Shown here one piece after another: positions 49,101 to 60,416 of a DNA stretch of 64,000 bases. Location: assembly GCA_027596075.1 (NCBI GenBank), contig JADGJC010000009.1, positions 186,001-250,000 of the forward strand. The letters run 5' to 3'. The stretch is from Rhizophlyctis rosea. Taxonomy: Eukaryota; Chytridiomycota; Chytridiomycetes; Rhizophlyctidales; Rhizophlyctidaceae. Position numbers and translations under genes: made by a program. The notes under the pieces were generated by a model, which saw only the letters and a program-made list of their open reading frames with translations, was not told the DNA's origin and ran no database searches. The number at the start of each line of letters is the position of its first letter. Position 1 is the first letter of the stretch.

Positions 49101-50173
49101 TCCAATCCTACTCAACCCAACCCATTCAGTATTCCCCCCACATCACCCAACCCACATCACCCAACCCACCCACCCCGTCGCGATACATTGCGGATCTATC
49201 ATGCCTTCGGCATGAACTTCCAACCCATCCACCCACCCCGTCGCGATACATTGCAGACCTATCATGCCTTCGGCATGAACTTCCAACCCACCCACCCACC
49301 AACCCACCCACCCACCAATGCTTCACTCAACCCACCCACCTCAACATGACTGCCCACCCACCCACCTCAACATGACTACCCACCCATCCAATCCACCCAA
49401 CCCACTACATCTATCATGCCTTCGGCATGAAAGCTCAACTGCTTCGCAGTGCCAATCTTGGTAACCCACCCATGACAGCACATCATCTTACCTGGAGCAC
49501 CGGTAAGAACCGAACGCTTCGTGTTGAGCGAGCTACTCCCAGTCCCACCCGCACCCGCCCACCCACCACCGGCCCACCCACCACTCCCACCAGCACCCGC
49601 CCACCCAGCACCGCCACCATCCCACGAACCCTTCCTGGCACGCGGATCATGATTTGATAAAGAAGAAGAATCATCAGATCCACCAATTGAACCACCAGAC
49701 CCTGAACCACCGCTGGCCAACAACAAGTTTGGCGCTGAAGTCGATGCGGCCAGGCCACTTCCCGATGAGTTTGGAGTTAAGGATGACGAGTTTGAAGATG
49801 ATGAAGGGTTAGAGTAGGACGCGTTTGGGGATAGGAGGAGGGAAGCTAGAGAGGGTTTCCGTCTTTGTTGTTGGGGTTGTTGTTGTTGGAATGGTGTATG
49901 TTGTTGGTGGAGTGTGTGAGGGGGTAGGGACCCGTTACTATTAGTGTCTTTCAGGGACATGTGTGTCAGTGACGAGGTTGCGGATGTCTGTGTTGGTGCA
50001 GTTGGTGACGTGGGAGAAGGGCATTGAGTAGTTTGTGTTGAGGTAGTAGTTGCAGTTGTTGGGGAGGGAGTAGTTGGTGATCCCGGGTGACTTGTTGAGG
50101 GTGACTTGTTGTGTTTCCCCTTGTCTCTGTCCTTCTTCCGTGAGAAGTGTACTTGTATTGGGAAGGGGTACAT
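43137..50173 (-). CDS. BCK1-like MAP kinase kinase kinase
   Basis: Nine exons (50173-49492, 49023-48833, 48557-47466, 47393-47361, 47281-47107, 46971-44794, 44711-44652, 44568-44295, 43971-43137) splice in phase to 1839 residues. A Ser/Pro/Gly-rich N-terminus of about 665 residues precedes a Ras-association-like region (CIKVFGTDNQSHIIDVG, KILKKFGI, then LSNEQLLEICKSPN). A long Ser-rich part follows, then the kinase at about 1304-1578: LIGSGSFGRVYYG, MAVKQVEL, IIHRDIKGGNILLDENG, ISDFGISKK, GSVYWMAPEVI, DERPTATALL. A Gly/Asp-rich tail of about 260 residues ends it, unusual because BCK1 kinases normally sit at the C-terminus. In yeasts this class heads the cell-integrity MAPK cascade. The assembly gap lies in the last intron and costs no coding sequence. 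Confidence 0.88.
44171..44180. other. Assembly gap (10 N) flanked by homopolymers
   Basis: Ten N lie between long C and A runs (44060-44150 and 44250-44288) inside the intron 43972-44294 of the MAPKKK gene. The true length of this intron is unknown. Confidence 0.95.
48660..48740. other. GC-rich island inside a MAPKKK intron
   Basis: About 80 bp made almost only of G and C (CCCGGGCGGGCGGGCC, GGGGGCCGGGCCCG) within intron 48558-48832. It contrasts sharply with the C/A-rich sequence next to it and codes for nothing recognisable. Confidence 0.7.
49168..49450. repeat. 63-bp direct repeat with identical small hairpins, in a CCCA-rich satellite
   Basis: A unit containing CCACCCCGTCGCGATACATTG is repeated with 63-bp spacing. 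The same hairpin, CATGCC-TTC-GGCATG, appears at 49200-49214, 49263-49277 and 49415-49429. The third copy is followed by a second hairpin, ACTGC-TTC-GCAGT (49438-49450), forming a hairpin pair. CCCA-type simple repeats fill the spaces. All lies in the first intron (49024-49491) of the MAPKKK gene. Confidence 0.85.
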
Positions 50174-52073
50174 AGTGAGTGGCAATAGTATTGAGGGATA
50201 GGCTATGTATGGTTGGGCGTATGGGTGGGCAAGTACCCTCAGTGCACTAGTGCAGTGGCTATGTAGCAGGTCTACCAGATATCGGAGGGAGGAGGCGTGT
50301 ATGATAGGTAATAAGAGGGTATGTAGTAAGTGTAGTACGTAAGTGTACGTAAGAGACCGTGGGAAAACAAAGGGATCCTTAGGGTGTCAGATTGCATGCA
50401 GCAGCGTGCAGTGCAGTGCAGTGCGATGCCAATGAGATTGTCAAGTCCGAACGTCATTTTTCAGACTACCCCAAGCCACCCCTGCACCGCACTGCTTTGC
50501 TTGGGTTTTGATTGCTCGATTGCTTGATTGCTTGATTGCTTTTGCTTGCTTGGGGGATTGGATCCCGGACCGGACCGCGGCACGGTGCACCACGGAGGTT
50601 GCTGGTTTGACACCACCCAGCACACTATCCAGGCACAGGCACCTCACAGCTCAGCACCCTTAGATCTAATCAAATGCATGCATTCCACTCTCTGTCGTGA
50701 CTGTCCACCCGATCATCGTGTGCCCCCCCTCACGTTCACTCTCACCACTCATTCACCATGAGGCCTACTTGTGATGGAAAATGCAGCAGTTGCAGCGGGG
50801 AGTGCGAGCGCGTATAAGACCCAACTTGTAACACCTTGAGCATCCGTGGGAAAATGTCGAGTTTCAATGCATATATGTTATATATGATGGCGTTGATTGG
50901 TCGCAAAGAGTGCAAAGGGGGTCCGGCAGTAGTCAGACTAGTCAGCAATCACTCGCACTACTCGCTTCCCCGAATCCCCGCGGAATCGAACGGTTCGAAC
51001 ACTGGACAGGGTCCAACTGTCCCCAACGCATTTCGTGCTTTTGCTGTAGGTTTGCTGCTTTGACGGAGTGGCTGCGACTCTACGATCGGGGAATTCGGAG
51101 GCAAAAAGGATCCCATAAACATGGTAACAGATCATCCCCCAACCGGCAAAACAAAGTTCCCCCAAATTGTTATTTTGCGTGATATATCGTGAATGCTTTC
51201 CATTGGGTAAGCATGCACCCACGTGGCCACAGGGTCCTACTACTGGCCTTGTGCCTGGGCCTCCAATACATCCTGTCAAGCACAAAGCATGGACAACCCG
51301 GGGGGACAGATCTGTTCACAGTCGTCTTGTCTACGTATCTCAAAGTCCTCAAACTTCTCAGACGGATGCACAAGTAGAGACCAGAGCCATACTGCACATA
51401 TTCTCAAGGCGGCTTTGACATTACCATAGCCAGATCAAAGGCGGCACATTTCGAGCCATGTCAAGCCTTATGATGCGTTGTCTTCACTCGTATACAAGCC
51501 TCGTACCATCAGTAAGCCCCATCCAAGCCCCATCTATAGAATTCGCTTCTTTCCCCATGGCGCCACCATCATCTGGGCTCATTTTACCCACCTTCCGCCT
51601 TCATGTGCACTTTCAACACGCGACACCGGCATCCATTTCGCCGAGACAAGTGGAACCATCGTGCAACGGTCATCGTAACACAAAATGTCCGCGCGCCGCC
51701 CCCGTAAAAGAATGGTGGTTGTCAATTTCCGTATGTACTGCCGTTTTTGGATGCTTGTACTACCAGCACACCACTGTTGGCGCGGTTGATGACGATCGCC
51801 ACCTTGCTGCCCAGCATTTCACCCCACAATTTCGGGTTTTGACTAGGGGTGATGTGGGCCTTTTCATGTTTGGGTTTTGGGTTGTGCGCGGTTGATGTGT
51901 GATGAAGTTTCATGAAGGTGGAGTGGGGAGGTGGTTAGTGTAGACACTGGGATGGAAAGGGGATATATAGGTGAACAGTCCATTACTCCTTCCTCCTTCT
52001 GTTCCTTTACGTGCATCCCAATCTATCACCATCACCAGGATCCCTGCCAATACCCAACACAATCTCAACAACC
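50174..52073. other. 1.9 kb intergenic region
   Basis: Divergent promoter region between the MAPKKK and the CBM1 gene. Contains short simple repeats: GTGCA units near 50405 and GATTGCTT units near 50510-50545. No supported gene. Confidence 0.55.
51964..51969 (+). promoter_or_regulatory. TATA box
   Basis: TATATA lies 105 bp upstream of the CBM1 gene start, followed by a C/T-rich tract typical of fungal promoters. Confidence 0.45.
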
Positions 52074-52704
52074 ATGCAATTCAAGACCGCCCTCCTCGTC
52101 GCCGCCCTTGCTGGCTTTGGTAAGTTTATTGGTTTTGAAGTCCGCATGCATCCATCCCAATTTCCATCCCACATCGTGCGACATCCCCACTAATGCCGAC
52201 TACCTTTCCAAACTACCAATAGTCAACGCCCAAACCTGCACACCCCGCACCGTCACAAACACCGGGTTGACGACCACTATTAACGTTACTGCTCAGGTAA
52301 ATCTTCTTTATTTCTGATCTAACGCCGGGTGGAAACAATCGCCTTTGTTTATTTACTTAACGCTGCTTGATTATTACCAGCCCGTCACCGTCACCGTCAC
52401 CGCCAGCCAAGGAGGTGCTACTACCACTACTTCCCGTCCTGCCACTAATACCACCACCACCTCTAGACCTGCGACGACAACCACCACCTCCAGCGGCGGT
52501 AACTCGGGTACTTGTGTTGCTAAATACGGACAGGTGCGTCACATGGAACGAAGTGGTTTTGTTTATCGGGCGGTGATTGATGACTGATTCCTGGACTTTA
52601 TTGTTTTCTTTTAGTGCGGTGGCTCTGGATACACTGGTTCTACGACTTGCTGCTCGGGATCTACGTGCACGGCGTCCAACCAGTATTACTCTCAGTGTGT
52701 GTAA
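52074..52704 (+). CDS. Small secreted CBM1 (cellulose-binding) protein
   Basis: Exons 52074-52119, 52223-52296, 52381-52533 and 52615-52704 splice in phase to 120 residues. A signal peptide (FKTALLVAALAGFVNA) is followed by a short region with INVTAQPVTVTVTA, then a Thr-rich linker (TTTTSRPATNTTTTS), and a C-terminal CBM1 of standard size: YGQCGGSGYTGSTTCC, then CTASNQYYSQCV. The aromatic face of CBM1 is Y/Y-Y here, which fits binding to crystalline cellulose or chitin. No catalytic domain is present, so it is a free binding module, as in other small fungal CBM1 proteins. Coding parts are short and missed without splicing. Confidence 0.85.
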
Positions 52705-53421
52705 GGGGTGGGAGCTCAGGATGGGTTTCCTTTAGTCGGTTGCATCCCCGGGGTAGGGAATGCTGCCCAAAGGCGGGGGCGTGAACACTGGATGATGTGG
52801 TCGTTCGCAAGTTTGAGTGATTTTCAGAACGGGGCTGGATCCCCACCTATTGTATGATATCCTGGCGTGTAGACGTATTCTTTGATAGAATGTGGACTCA
52901 TGTACCTTCTGCGTTATTTGGTTCTGGAGTGTGTGGTGTCATCCTGGAACCCCAGTGAATGTTTGATTGCTTTGACCGCACCATATGTGCCTGCACTGTA
53001 GTCACTGTGGCCGTGATATGTCATTTGGATTGGGAAGCAGAGCAGCCCTGCTGGATGGACTGTAAAATGCATTTAGCAACATCTTGTTTTTTATGATTGT
53101 ACAGATGGAGAGGGGCCACTTTGACTTCAGGCCCTTTGTGGCAATCGCGGTGGGAGATGGGATTTTTGAGGAGGACATTGAAAGAGCAATTATGCGGAGA
53201 CGTTAGTATCCGGGGGCCGGGGAGTAGGAGTAGGCAAATGTGATGAAAACCGCCACCGCACATCACGGATCATTGGCGTGGGATCACGGACAATGGATAA
53301 ACCTCAACAAAAACCGACTTCAGCTTTTCATAGTTGTTTTACATAAATACATAGTCTTGATCTCTATGCATATCTAACGGACCCACACCGCTACAATCAC
53401 CTACTCCAACCATCTCTCATT
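52705..53421. other. Convergent intergenic region
   Basis: Between the 3' ends of the CBM1 and Cys-rich protein genes. No gene seen. Confidence 0.6.
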
Positions 53422-54097
53422 CTAACAACTCATGCAAGAGTTCATACAAGTCGTCATGCATTGTCCCGTCCCAGCACCGGCATTAGCGCACACTTGGTTA
53501 CGGCACTTGTAATCACACGCAGCCTGATCAGCAGACGTCTTTGTACAAGTCCTCGGACACCCCGTAGCCCCATAATCCAAATTACAAGTCGCGTACCCGT
53601 ACCCGGGCACACACGTAGGCGTCAAAACCGTCCCACCAGGACAACTGATCGGCGTAAGAGGCGGGCATGTACAGGGTTTCGGGCAATCGGGACTGTAAAC
53701 TGGTGTAAGACCGCTACAGGTACAGGATTGGACGAGGTTGGTGATTTGACCGTTGCCGGCTGGGCATTGGATTGTGCGGTTTGTTGGGCAGCCGCAGGGG
53801 GATGTGGATCCGCCGCCGGAGGGGGGGAGACACCATGTTCCGGCGCAGGTGTAGGTGGAGGGGCAGCAGTTTGGGTAGTAGCCGCAGATTTTTTCGGTTG
53901 GGAGGCAGGAGCCAAATTGGCGTCTAGGTGAGAGAGGGGAGGGGTGGTGGTTAAGATGAGGGGATGTGGATATGGGGGTTGGTGGGGAAGGGGACTTACT
54001 TGTCAATCAGGGCGCCGTTGAGGGCTTCGGATGGGGCGGCGAGGGTTGCGGGAGTAAGGGCCAGGAGGCCGAGGAAGAGGGATGTGAGTTTTTGCAT
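53422..54097 (-). CDS. Cys-rich secreted protein
   Basis: Exons 54097-54000 and 53923-53422 splice in phase (GAC AA / A CGC) to 199 residues. The signal peptide (LTSLFLGLLALTPATLA) is followed by a short propeptide ending DKR, a Kex2-type site created at the splice junction. The mature protein has about 30 Cys in 165 residues with repeated CxC and CC patterns (ICGYYPNCCPSTYTC, SPCGCPTN, CTCPPLTPISC, MTTCMNSCMSC). No named family is recognised; such proteins are usually disulfide-rich wall or effector-like proteins. A TATAAAT element sits about 80 bp upstream. Confidence 0.72.
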
Positions 54098-54177
54098 GGT
54101 CGACGGGAGCGGGTGGATGGTGATCAACCTAGGGATTGAGTAAGGTTATGTGGGTCAAAGGAGAGGTGCATCCCCAT

Positions 54178-54184
54178 ATTTATA
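54178..54184 (-). promoter_or_regulatory. TATA box
   Basis: TATAAAT on the minus strand, about 80 bp upstream of the start at 54097. Confidence 0.55.
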
Positions 54185-55423
54185 GCGGTGGAGATGTCCA
54201 TTGTCTTGCATCTTGACCAATGAAGGGTTGGGTTCTCATTTGACACATACACCTGGCATGGATGGAAGGCTTCATCTTGACCATGTGGGTAACTCTCAAC
54301 GCGCCGGTGTCTTGCGCACCTCACGGCACATGGGACAGCCTTGGGATGGCCCGAATAGAATGATTGGGTGGCATCCATCGCCCGTCTTCATCTGCACGAG
54401 TGATAACTCTCGGGGTTGAACCAAAATATCTGAAATGTGGGCCGAGCACATTTTGTTCAAAATCCAGTGCTGGTGATGAGAACCATGGTAGCCGCGATGC
54501 TGCGATGAGAGCCTTCGAGATTGCTGCGCATGCTGCTCTGCACCCGCGCGTCCCGTATTTGGGGGTTCATCGGTTATGCAGGATGCGTGGCCCAGATCTG
54601 AGCCATGTCTGGTATGAGTGGGGTAAGCAGCTAGGCCTAAGTAGCAGATGTAACACCATCGCGGTTGAAAGTTTTCATTCCGCATTTGTGACACAAGCCC
54701 CCGAATGTATGAATCTCCGAGAGCTGGCACGCTCGAAGGAGTCTTCCACGACTGTTCACCCTTTCAATATGTCGGTCGGTCGCTATTATCATGCTGCGAG
54801 GTTCTTGACCATTACTCATTAGTTAACAAATGACAGCTTTGGTGGCACCCTGCACATAATGGTGGGGATCGACGAGCCACGCGACAACGCTCTGCACCAT
54901 CTCGTGCGGCGTAAGTTGTGAAAGCGCTCGTTATGTGGTGTTGCCAAAGATGGGAATTCACCATGATACCTATTATAGATTCAGACCGAATCTGCAGGTC
55001 GTCAAATATCATGCTTGATACCAATGAAGGTAGAAAGAGTAGAAATCAGTGTCAACAGGGTCCGAAGGCCAACTCCGTCTGCGTCTGGACCTTCGGACAT
55101 CTCGGAGACTTTTTGGGCCTGACACGTGACAAGGTGCTGCGCAGTGAACACAGGAAATTGGTCCCCCCAGTGACGTCAGAACGGTCAGATTGGCAGCCCC
55201 ATCTTCACACCGTCTCCCCAATGAAGTTTATTTCCGGGATTCACGGAGAGGGACGGAAGGGACAAACACTCTTCTTGGATCCTCATCTTATTCCACATCT
55301 TGATTGAAGAAACTGTCATTATACCCCCCATCTGATCCTTGACATACCCATATACCCCTCCCGCGTTTCTAGCTTCCTTCCAATTCCCTCAGAACTCTCG
55401 CACCACCACCAATCCCAATCACC
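54185..55423. other. Intergenic region
   Basis: Divergent promoter region; frames on both strands (for example 54296-54730 minus) lack starts with context or domains. No gene supported. Confidence 0.5.
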
Positions 55424-57333
55424 ATGCACGTCTGTTCATGCTTCAAACCTCTTGTGGCAATATGGCAAATCTTGACAGGTCCAAAGTTCGACCCAATGGA
55501 TGGGTCGCATTTGGCACTTGTTCTGGATGATGCATGCGAGGAGGTCATCGCCACACTGAAGAAGGGTAGGTGTAATCATGATCTCTTTAACACACAAACT
55601 ACAACCATTGTTGATGATATCTCACGCGTCATCATAGAGGGCAAAGACGTAAGAAACGGCTACATCATCGCCAAACGCAAGCTGGACTGGTGGATTGGCA
55701 ATTTCGACATGGAGGCTTATCGCCCTAAACTTGCTCAGAAGGATATGGAGGGCAAGATTGAGAACCGGCGGGTGTTCAAGAACGCGTTTCCTGAGTGTTT
55801 TGTGAGGAAGGATAAGAGTGGTGTGGGTGAGGGTGGTTGGGATGAGGAGTTGGAGTTGGATAGGAAGGCGTATGCGGAGTTTATTGGTACGCTTGTGGAT
55901 GCGGAGAGGTTTAAGGAGAAGCATTTGAGGGCTGTGGATCAGGATTGGAGTGAGATGGCAAGAAGGATTGCGGGGAATATTATGAGAAGGTCGGGGAGGA
56001 TTGGACAGAGTGAGGTACGGCTTTTTGTAAAAGCAACCGAGAAAGAATCGATTGTTTGTTTACAATCACTTCTGCACATATATTGCAGTCACCATCAGAC
56101 TCACATGTCCAGCGCACGTTGCACAACATTCGCTCGCTCCAGCATTCGTCGAACTCGCTGCCTATTTCACTTTATATCACTTCTATTGACATGACGACGC
56201 CCTGGACTTTGGCTACTACAAGGCATCTTATGGCGGATAAACTCCCATATGGTGCATTCCATGCTGGCTTGTTGATTGGAGGTGTGAAGATGGAATGGGG
56301 CATCGGTCCAACGGGTGGAGAGTTGATATGCAGGTAAGTTGGGACTGCTTAGTGCTTCAGACGACCTTCGAATCTTGTGCTATGGCGACTAACTTCGATG
56401 TTGGTCCACACTTTACTCGCAGACAAATAGACGAACGAGATTTGAATGAAATGGTAGTAGTGGGGTTGCAAACGCAGTCAAACCTCAACAGTCAGCTGAA
56501 AACCATCTCTCGATCGAATTCCGTATCTTCTACAACATTCGTTGCAACATCAACCACCGCCACCGATCCTGCCGCTATTCTTTCTGGAGAACAGACCACG
56601 TGGAAAGCTCCACTGGAAGCCGTCAAAGGTTTTGTCACGTCCTTGACTACTTCTACATCGTCTTCTACCGCACCCCCTCCCGTAACGGACTTTACACCTA
56701 AATCACCATTGGAACATATGAGGGAGTTGACGACAAAGGAGGGGCTTGCAAATGTTATGGATAAAATGGATGAGGCGTATGACAGAGCGGTGCAGTCTTT
56801 TAGGGAGACGTTGAGGGTTATTGGGAGTTCTATGAATGTTGGGGTTATGGATACGGATGAGAAGTACATGATTGTTGCTAAAGCGTGAGTAATCCCGTGG
56901 TCTCACAATATAAGCTGTCGCTGATATGTTGACTCACACTCTCCCTTCCAGATGCACCCACTACAACACCACCCAAACCTACAACATGGCCTCCAACAAC
57001 TGCCAAACCTTCGTCAACCACATCCTCCACCTCCTCAACATCCCGCCCTTCAATCCCAAAGACGAATTCGCAGTCTTCTGGCATAATGTCTCCAGGAAAG
57101 GTACTACCCAATTCAAATACAAGAATAAAGTCTTCAACAACCGCCGTGACTTCGATCAGTGGGTTTCGGAACATTGGGAAACCGAGAAGAGCTTTTGGAA
57201 CCGGAGGTTGCTGGTATGTTTTGATGAGATGATGGAGAGGAGGTTTGAGAGGGAACGGGAGGAGTGGAGGGGCAGGGGGGATAGGGGGGGGGGGGCGGGG
57301 GCGGGGGGCGGCGGCCCCTGGGCGGGGGCATAG
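55424..57333 (+). CDS. Putative papain-fold (LRAT/NlpC-like) protein, tail frameshifted in a G-run
   Basis: Exons 55424-56014, 56089-56333, 56423-56884 and 56952-57333 join in phase to 559 residues. The N-terminal 200 residues are charged and helical, without recognised domain. The second exon holds FHAGLLIGGVKMEWG and the last exon YNMASNNCQTFVNHIL. A His followed by a Gly-rich strand plus a later NNC-aromatic-type motif is the pattern of LRAT/NlpC-P60 papain-fold thiol enzymes (compare NCEHFV in LRAT), so His and Cys would be catalytic. This is inference from motifs. Between them lies a Ser/Thr-rich spacer. The frame ends just after a 12-G run (57284-57295). Another frame continues with WVWGPRSGEWDRWILEFEE to a stop at 57454, which suggests a one-base indel. 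Confidence 0.6.
57284..57295. repeat. 12-G homopolymer within a coding exon
   Basis: Twelve consecutive G followed by further G-rich sequence to 57330. The coding frame changes here (see the gene at 55424). Confidence 0.9.
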
Positions 57334-57719
57334 GGTTGATGGGAGGAAGGAGAGGGAAAGGGATTGGGTTTGGGGGCCCAGGAGTGGGGAGTGGGATAGG
57401 TGGATATTGGAGTTCGAGGAGGAGTTGAGGAGGAGGCCTAAGGGAGAGATTTGAGGTGAGCGGGTGGGTCTGGCGGGTTGGGTCTGCAGCCGTTGTTTTC
57501 TTGGTATGATAGAAGTTTCGTGCTTTTTGTATAGTTGTACAGTGTGTTGTAAATAAGATGAACCTCGTAGACGTACCAGATTTTCATCCCCAAAAGGGAG
57601 TTTGCACATTTCCTGACAATTGCAGCACGCGCTACTGTTGTCCCTCAAGTACAGGGAGAACTACGATGTTTATTTACTAATATCGCATATCAACTTTGTT
57701 TATTTACTATTGAACCTAA

Positions 57720-60416
57720 TCAAAGCACTCCCACCACCAAGGCGACAAGACACAACACAGCCGCCATATACTGAGCCGGTACATTCTTTCCTGATGCTGA
57801 TGACAGCTTGCCGCCCAACTGTGGGGACAGGACCATTGTTGTGTTTGCGGGTGGTTGGAACTGTGGAGAAGCGAAATGGGGTTACGAATAGGGTGATAAA
57901 CATGAGGGTTCGGTGATTGCCATTCCATGGCGCATTATCGAACTGGAAAGTGGATAACGTACCTTTGATTGAGGGAACAGAACGATAGGGTCACCGTATT
58001 GGATAGTGACTTGAATTGCACCATTGCGGCCTACGGTGATTGGAGCGGCGAGGGAGTCGTTTGATGTTCGGGGGGTTTGGTAGTATGTTTGGAGGTGTGT
58101 GAGGACTAGAGTTTCCGTTCGTGACATTGAGTTGACATGGTTAGCTTTTTTGTGCGTCGGAGTGAGAGTGACTGAAGTGTGCCCTACCTGTGCCTTCCGC
58201 ATGGTTGGTGTTGAAGTAGATGTCGGTTTGTTTGAGTTTGAGGCCGACGTTGTTGATGATGGCGATGGCGTCGCCTTTTTGGAATGCCTGCGGTGTTTGG
58301 GTGGATGGAGGGTTTAGGAATGCGTGATGCCCTGTCAGGTATGAGGGAGGGACCTACGTATACATTGTCCGTCATGTACAAGGTGGTGTGGTTCGCATTG
58401 AAGAAATCTTCCCCGCCCTATATTCATGGATTTTGGTAAGCATTAACGCATCCCCAATACTTCGAATGCCGACTGCTGTAGATCAACTCACAGATTTCCG
58501 AACAGAGTTGACCAATCTCAGCCATCGGTACATGTTACTATCCTGATCGTATTTGCTTTGCCACAGGGAGTTGCGGGAGTAATGCGCATCCAGGTTGTAG
58601 GGTGAAGAGAGGACTGCTTCGGCACCTGTTGTCTCGTGTATGAGCGGAAGGTCGTTCTGATGGGAGTATACTTAGAAATAACGTACCGTAGAATATACTG
58701 GGGATGCCGTCAGTGAGAAGGAGGAACGTCAAAGCGTTTTTGTACAGGATCGTATCTGTCGACGAGTGATAGATGAGTGTTGAATTGGAGGATTGAAATG
58801 TCCAATCTGTGCCATCACTTACCGCCTGTTGTTCCACTTGGCAATTCTTCGGCGACTGGGGTATTGAGAAACCGGGTGGTGTCATGGTTTTCCACGAATG
58901 TCAGCATGGCTTTGTGGTCCTGTCATTGAGGAGGCGGGTGTATCAAGTCAGCAAGGAATGTCTTGTTGGAAGCCGAGCCGATATTGCAAGTAGTCCCAGA
59001 AAGGTGACAACGGAATGACTTACCGGGAAGGTCCTTTGGAATAGAGTGCGGTTGGCTTCCAAGTCTGCAAATCTTCTGCCGCGGACGAATGTCTCTGCAC
59101 CAGAAGATGGATGAGTTGCAGTTTTTGAACAACCAAGAGGAGGGATTCTGACCTTGGATGACCGCATAGAATGGGTAGTGTTGCATGGATGGAATGATTT
59201 GTTGGTATCCCGCAACGTAGTCCGCTCTGTTTGTTTAGGCGGGATTATTTGTAAACAATACTGTTTACGTCTTACCAGTAACTACAGAGGAGCTCGGCGA
59301 TTGAACTTACCGTGCATCATATGCTTCACCAACAGCAAAGGTATCAGCTGCTTGTAAAACACCGGGCCAAAAGTCTTTGCGGATGTGCTTGGCAGCGTCC
59401 AGGCGGAGGCCGTTGAATTTGTACTTTGAAACAATGTTTTCTATACATCGTTGTTGAGATTGTCAAGACATTGGTCATATTACGATTGCGAATGAAGCTG
59501 CACCGATATGCACTGAATGCGCTTTGTCACTTACTTGTCCAATCAGTGAGATATTGCACAACCAGGTTGTCTTCGGTGTTCAAGTCTGGGAGGGATCCAT
59601 CACCGGAACCTAACCGACATTGCTCCAAGCGCGGTTGCGTTTCCGGCGCATCGCTGATGACGCATTGTTCGTGGTATGAATATGGGCTGTTGAACAATGT
59701 GGGACTGATTTGTGATATGGGACCAGGGCCGACATGGTTCAACACGATATCGAGCATCACCCAAATCTAGAAGTAGGGGCACAGACTTCAGCAAGTCGGT
59801 CGGTTGATGACAACAGGGAAAATGCCACTTACGTCTCGTGCTTGAGCCGCCGCAATCATGTCAACAAGATCTTGCTCTGTTCCGAACTTTTCATTTAAGG
59901 CTTCGAAGTTCTTCGTCCAGAAACCGTGATAACCGCCCTCGGTGTCTGTAACAAGTCATGCACCGAGATGAGCGAGTGAAGTGATTTTTCGCTATGAGAT
60001 ACACCAGGGAGAGTTAGAATGCATACTCTTCAGTATAGGAGAGATCCAAATGGCGTCAACTCTGCAAAGCATAGTCAGTCCTGATCGCTCGTTTGACTAG
60101 TGGTCCGCTGCAAATGCGACTGTTTCCTCCCATCACCTACCCCAAGTCTTTCAAGTAGTCCAAGCGGCTCTCAATACCCTTCCAGCTGCCTCCACAATAT
60201 GTGCTCAAGTTCTCGCAATTGGCGGTAACTCCGTCTGTGCGAGAGAATCTGTCCGTCATGACCTAAGGATGTTCCATTGAGTCCTTCAAGCCATTTCTCA
60301 TGTATCCGCATGGGACGTACCTGATAGACCGTTCGTTGTTTCCATTCTGCCACACCCGCAGCGCTTGCGCTACTTAACGCCGCCAGCATGCCGAGTAGAA
60401 ATACTGGTAATCTCAT
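57720..60416 (-). CDS. GH13 alpha-amylase with predicted GPI-anchor signal
   Basis: About 15 short exons read from MRLPVFLLGMLAALSSASA (signal peptide) to a C-terminal hydrophobic tail (QYMAAVLCLVALVVGVL), near 535 residues in all. Fungal alpha-amylase blocks are visible in order: TDRFSRTDG, CGGSWKGIESRLDYL, IWISPI, DIVLNHVG (region I), GLRLDAAKH (nucleophile Asp), FAVGEAYD (acid/base Glu), FVENHDTTRF (third Asp), DGIPSIFYG, then the C-domain. The last intron joins PQSK to LGGKLSSASGKN, and small residues before the hydrophobic end make a good GPI omega region. It is divergent from the alpha-1,3-glucan synthase gene, the arrangement known for wall-associated amylases (AmyD type) in Aspergillus. 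Exon borders were not all fixed base by base. Confidence 0.87.

Noticed and set aside
49037..49375. Pro/His/Thr-rich frames over the CCCA satellite
   Set aside because: Produced by the simple repeat; the region is an intron of the minus-strand gene.
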